From the NCBI GenBank assembly GCA_900764225.1, contig CAAFNG010000198.1, forward strand, positions 1 to 16,212: a stretch of DNA of 16,212 nt, read 5' to 3'. A program made the translations under genes and the position numbers. Below the pieces are notes generated by a model. The model was not told where the DNA came from. It saw nothing but the letters and a program-made list of their open reading frames with translations, and searched no databases. The stretch comes from Lachnospiraceae bacterium. GTDB taxonomy: Bacteria; Bacillota; Clostridia; Lachnospirales; Lachnospiraceae. Below, in pieces: positions 13,035 to 16,212 of the stretch; the stretch's first letter is position 1, and each line of letters opens with the position of its first letter.

Positions 13035-14870
13035 ATGAAAAAAGATCAGGAAATTTTTCAGGAACGTTTAAACCATCATCACGACGAGCTTCGATGGCTG
13101 TACACAGAGCTTTATCACAATGACGATATGTTTGCAGAGCTCTGCGACCAGATGTATCAGTATTTTACAGCACGCCGCCGCGCGCTCAAAAACCGCGACC
13201 TGGAAAGAGAAAAAAATCCGGACTGGTTTCGCCAGAAGGATATGCTTGGCATGATGCTCTATATTGACAATTTTGCCGGCAACATCAAGGGAGTTTCTGC
13301 CAAGCTTCCATATCTTAAGGAATGCAACGTGAACTGTCTTCATCTGATGCCGTTCCTTGATACCCCGAAGGGTCGTTCCGACGGTGGTTACGCAGTAGCC
13401 GACTTCCGCAAAATCCGCCCGGATCTTGGTACCATGGAGGATCTTGCCGCTCTTGCTGACAAATGCCACAAAAACGGAATGAACCTGTGTATGGATTTTG
13501 TTATGAACCACACTTCCGAGGATCATGAGTGGGCCAAAAAAGCACGCCAGGGTGACGGCGAATATATGAGCCGCTACTTCTTCTACAATAACCGTGAGAT
13601 CCCGGACGAGTACGAAAAAACCGTACCACAGGTATTCCCAACCACTGCTCCGGGAAACTTTACCTGGCTTCCGGACATCGGCCACTATGTCATGACTATC
13701 TTTTATCCGTACCAGTGGGATCTGAACTACAGAAATCCGCGTGTATTCAATGAGATGATGTACAACTTCCTGTTCCTCGCAAACCAGGGAATGGATGTGA
13801 TCCGTATTGATGCGGTTCCGTACATCTGGAAGGAACTGGGAACTCCCTGCCGTAACCTGAAGCAGGTGCATACGATCGTTCGTATGATGCGTATGATCGC
13901 CGAGATCGTCTGCCCAAGTGTTGTTCTTCTTGGGGAGGTTGTTATGGAGCCTGAAAAAGTTGTTCCGTATTTTGGTACCGTAGAAAAACCGGAATGCCAT
14001 ATGCTCTACAACGTAACAACTATGGCCACTACCTGGAACAGCATCGCCACCCGTGATATCCGCCTTCTGAAAAAACAGATGGATATTGTAAACAGCCTTC
14101 CGAAGCAGTACACCTTCCTGAATTATCTCCGCTGCCATGACGATATCGGCTGGGGACTTGATTTTGCCACTCTGAAAGAATGGGGCATGGATGAGCCATC
14201 TCATAAGCGTTACCTGAATGATTTCTTTACAGGAAAGCATCCGGGAAGCGACAGCCGCGGAGAGCTCTATAATGATGACCCGGTAACTCAGGATGCCCGC
14301 TTCTGCGGAACCACTGCTTCCATGTGCGGAATCGAGGCTGCTCTTTTTGAAAAAGATGACGAGAAACTGAACAGAGGTATCCGTGAGGATCTGATGCTTC
14401 ACGCATATATGCTTACCCAGTCCGGAATCCCGATGCTTTACAGCTCCGATGAAATTGGCCGTCTCAATGATTATTCCTATAAAGAGGATCCTGATAAGGC
14501 TGCAGATTCCCGCTATATCCACCGTGGTGCTTTCCAGTGGGAGCTTGCCGGAAAAAGAAAATCCAAATCCTCCGTTGAAGGACAGATCTTCCAGACTCTG
14601 GACCGCATGGAGCAGATCCGCAGCCAGGAATCTGTTTTTGATAAAGACTGTAATGTATATACATACGATGTTCATGATGACAGCATTCTCTGCATCCTCC
14701 GCCAGAAGGGAGATGACCGCTTTATCGGAATCTTCAACTTCAGTGACAGTAAAAAAACTGCCTGGATGCAGGAGGAGGGAACTTTCCGCGATCTGATCAC
14801 AGACCAGACTCTGGAGCTTAAGGACGTGGAGCTTCCGGCTTATGGATTTATGTGGTGTAAGAGGATGTAA
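13035..14870 (+). CDS. GH13 amylosucrase-like alpha-glucan-forming enzyme
   Basis: This 611-residue cytoplasmic protein shows the layout of amylosucrase (GH13 subfamily 4). An all-helical N-terminal domain (1-70) is followed by the catalytic barrel and a C-terminal beta-domain (about 525-611). Catalytic residues are D259 (RIDAVPYIWK), E301 (LGEVVMEP) and D369 with H368 (RCHDDIGW). The nucleophile-to-acid/base spacing, 42, is the same as in Neisseria amylosucrase. The sucrose-pocket pair is present: D116 (SDGGYA) and R493 (ADSRYIHR), with H159 in MNHTS. Amylosucrase transfers glucose from sucrose to an alpha-1,4-glucan and frees fructose; close relatives are sucrose hydrolases. Sucrose phosphorylase is shorter and lacks the helical domain. 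AGGGAGGA (13023-13030) selects ATG 13035 over 12957. Neighbouring sucrose-type genes support a sucrose substrate. Confidence 0.82.
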   Translation: MKKDQEIFQERLNHHHDELRWLYTELYHNDDMFAELCDQMYQYFTARRRALKNRDLEREKNPDWFRQKDMLGMMLYIDNFAGNIKGVSAKLPYLKECNVNCLHLMPFLDTPKGRSDGGYAVADFRKIRPDLGTMEDLAALADKCHKNGMNLCMDFVMNHTSEDHEWAKKARQGDGEYMSRYFFYNNREIPDEYEKTVPQVFPTTAPGNFTWLPDIGHYVMTIFYPYQWDLNYRNPRVFNEMMYNFLFLANQGMDVIRIDAVPYIWKELGTPCRNLKQVHTIVRMMRMIAEIVCPSVVLLGEVVMEPEKVVPYFGTVEKPECHMLYNVTTMATTWNSIATRDIRLLKKQMDIVNSLPKQYTFLNYLRCHDDIGWGLDFATLKEWGMDEPSHKRYLNDFFTGKHPGSDSRGELYNDDPVTQDARFCGTTASMCGIEAALFEKDDEKLNRGIREDLMLHAYMLTQSGIPMLYSSDEIGRLNDYSYKEDPDKAADSRYIHRGAFQWELAGKRKSKSSVEGQIFQTLDRMEQIRSQESVFDKDCNVYTYDVHDDSILCILRQKGDDRFIGIFNFSDSKKTAWMQEEGTFRDLITDQTLELKDVELPAYGFMWCKRM

Positions 14871-14887
14871 CTGTTACTTGGTAAATA

Positions 14888-14921
14888 AAAAAGACGTGGA
14901 CTTACGGATCCACGTCTTTTT
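14888..14921. terminator. Bidirectional intrinsic terminator between GH13 and flavodiiron genes
   Basis: A perfect 13-bp stem (AAAAAGACGTGGA at 14888-14900 with its complement at 14909-14921) closes an 8-nt loop. It gives an A-run before and a T-run after on both strands, 17 nt beyond the GH13 stop and 47 nt beyond the flavodiiron stop. Confidence 0.93.
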
Positions 14922-14968
14922 ATTATGTTATATCTTTATTTTTTATAAGCTGTTCTGGTATTCAGAAA

Positions 14969-16126
14969 TTACTTGCAGAGCTCCTCTGCCATTGCATCGA
15001 TCTCTGCCACATTCTCATCGCTGAGAGAGGACATGATCTTTACATTGTTCTCAAGCCATGTGATATTTTTGCTCTTCTCGAACATTCCTTTCATGACTTT
15101 GGCTGCTGTCGGTGCCCAGCTTCCGTTCTCAATGAGGCCGATGGTGCGGTTCTGGTAATTACGTTCTGTCAGGTTCTCGATAAATGTACGCATAAACGGG
15201 AAGGCTTCTCCGTTGTATGTAATGCTGGCCAGTACCAGCTTGCCGTAGCGGAAAGCGTCCTCCACTGCCTCTGCCATGTCTTCTCTTGCAAGATCGCAGA
15301 CAACAACCTTCGGGCAGCCCTTTTCTTCCAGCTTCTGTGCAAGAAGCTCTGCTGCTTTCTTTGTATGTCCGTATACAGATGTGTAGGCGATCATTACACC
15401 TTCACTCTCTACTTTATAAGAAGACCAGATATCATATTTCTCCAGATAATGTCCAAGATTCTCGGTAAGGACCGGTCCGTGGAGCGGGCAGATAGTCTGG
15501 ATATCCAGAGTTGCTGCTGCTTTGAGAAGCTTCTGTACCTGCGGACCATATTTTCCGACGATTCCGATGTAATAGCGGCGTGCTTCGCAGTCCCAGTCCT
15601 CTTCTACATCAAGAGCTCCAAATTTGCCGAAGCCGTCTGCTGAAAACAGAACCTTGTCTGTGCTGTCATATGTAACCATAACCTCCGGCCAGTGAACCAT
15701 CGGTGCAAATACGAAAGTAAGGACATGTTTTCCAAGTGTCAGGGTGTCACCATTTGCTACAATATGTTTCTTTCCTTCCAGATCCATTCCACGGAAGAAA
15801 TTCTCCATCATGGTGAAAGTTTTTGTGTTGGCAACAACAGTTGTATCCGGATATGCTTTCATAAAGTTCTCAATGTTTGCGGCATGGTCCGGTTCCATAT
15901 GCTGAACTACAAGATAATCCGGTTTCGCACCATCCAGAACCTCTGCAACTTTTCCCAGCCACTCTTCTGTGAAGCCGGCATCTACAGTGTCCATAACTGC
16001 GATCTTCTCATCTTTGATCACATAGGAGTTGTAGGACATTCCGTTTGGCACTACATACTGTCCCTCGAACAGATCTACCTGATGGTCGTTTACTCCTACA
16101 TAATAAATATCATTTCCGATTTTCAT
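14969..16126 (-). CDS. A-type flavodiiron protein (FprA family oxygen / nitric oxide reductase)
   Basis: From the ATG at 16126 this is a 385-residue class A flavodiiron protein. The N-terminal metallo-beta-lactamase-like domain holds the Fe-Fe ligands H76, E78 and D80 (HMEPDHAAN), H145 (MVHWPE), bridging D164 (SADGFG) and H216 (CPLHGP), a complete set. A flavodoxin domain starts near residue 240, with the FMN-phosphate loop 'YTSVYGHTKKAA'. There is no C-terminal rubredoxin domain, so electrons come from a separate rubredoxin or similar carrier. The enzyme reduces O2 to water and/or NO to N2O and protects strict anaerobes. An in-frame ATG at 16201 would lie at or before the predicted transcription start; the inner start (weak AAGGCGG, about 13 nt upstream) agrees with family length. 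Confidence 0.93.
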   Translation of the reverse strand: MKIGNDIYYVGVNDHQVDLFEGQYVVPNGMSYNSYVIKDEKIAVMDTVDAGFTEEWLGKVAEVLDGAKPDYLVVQHMEPDHAANIENFMKAYPDTTVVANTKTFTMMENFFRGMDLEGKKHIVANGDTLTLGKHVLTFVFAPMVHWPEVMVTYDSTDKVLFSADGFGKFGALDVEEDWDCEARRYYIGIVGKYGPQVQKLLKAAATLDIQTICPLHGPVLTENLGHYLEKYDIWSSYKVESEGVMIAYTSVYGHTKKAAELLAQKLEEKGCPKVVVCDLAREDMAEAVEDAFRYGKLVLASITYNGEAFPFMRTFIENLTERNYQNRTIGLIENGSWAPTAAKVMKGMFEKSKNITWLENNVKIMSSLSDENVAEIDAMAEELCK

Positions 16127-16203
16127 TGTATTGAGTTCCGCCTTAGTCTGCTGTATTTTATATTTCCAATATTTCTGAAAATACTTTCTTATTGCTCTCA
16201 TTT

Positions 16204-16209
16204 ATTATA
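16204..16209 (-). promoter_or_regulatory. Likely -10 element of the flavodiiron gene
   Basis: A perfect TATAAT on the minus strand at the window edge predicts a start near 16197 and a leader of about 70 nt. The -35 would fall outside the window, so this is a half-seen promoter. Confidence 0.4.
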
Positions 16210-16212
16210 TCA

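Noticed and set aside
13068..14675. Long open frame (535 codons) on the strand opposite the GH13 gene
   Set aside because: It has no recognisable domain or credible ribosome site, and it lies wholly inside a gene with full catalytic motifs; it is an antisense shadow produced by that gene's codon use.
1..16212. CRISPR array, tRNA, rRNA, phage or transposase genes
   Set aside because: I looked for regularly spaced repeats, tRNA-like cloverleaf ends and recombinase or transposase motifs and saw none within the window.

Overview
The window looks like a chromosomal segment of a low-to-mid GC anaerobic Firmicute, most likely Lachnospiraceae (Blautia/Roseburia/Dorea-like). This is inferred from gene content and protein style (an A-type flavodiiron protein, LplB/YtcP-type sugar permeases, Gram-positive Shine-Dalgarno sites and SigA-type promoters), not from a search. 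No rRNA, tRNA, CRISPR array or transposase gene is visible.

Layout. Bases 1-209 are non-coding, with a folded 44-base inverted repeat at the extreme left and a promoter. Two forward single-gene units follow: a PPC/DUF296 protein (210-629) and a nitronate monooxygenase-like flavoprotein (818-1897). A shared bidirectional terminator (1928-1978) separates these from a reverse-strand queuosine-precursor operon, queD-queE-queC-queF (4372 down to 1984), which encodes the steps from 7,8-dihydroneopterin triphosphate to preQ1. The queD leader (4373-4600) holds a preQ1-I-like pseudoknot candidate and two successive intrinsic-terminator hairpins. Next on the reverse strand is a 551-residue protein with an N-terminal pRiA4b ORF-3-like domain and a C-terminal SEC-C zinc motif (4645-6300).

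The centre is a carbohydrate locus. On the reverse strand are two CUT1 ABC permeases, a large lipoprotein substrate-binding protein and a cytoplasmic GH32 beta-fructosidase (11547 down to 6423). A divergent LacI-family regulator (11845-12873) and a GH13 protein with all the amylosucrase-type catalytic residues (13035-14870) lie on the forward strand. The 297-bp divergent region carries two operator clusters built on a CCGG-centred palindrome. Each cluster is a strong site plus a degenerate copy 12 bp away (centre to centre). One overlaps the transport-operon start and the other lies between the two promoters. The inferred scheme is import of sucrose or short fructo-oligosaccharides, cleavage by GH32, and possibly use of sucrose as glucosyl donor for alpha-glucan synthesis by the GH13 enzyme. 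No ABC ATPase gene is present, so the ATPase must come from elsewhere.

A second bidirectional terminator (14888-14921) ends this block. The right edge holds a reverse-strand flavodiiron protein (16126 down to 14969), an oxygen/nitric-oxide scavenging enzyme typical of strict anaerobes.

Several starts were moved inward from the longest open frame using Shine-Dalgarno and promoter positions: queF, the substrate-binding protein, the LacI regulator, the GH13 enzyme and the flavodiiron protein.
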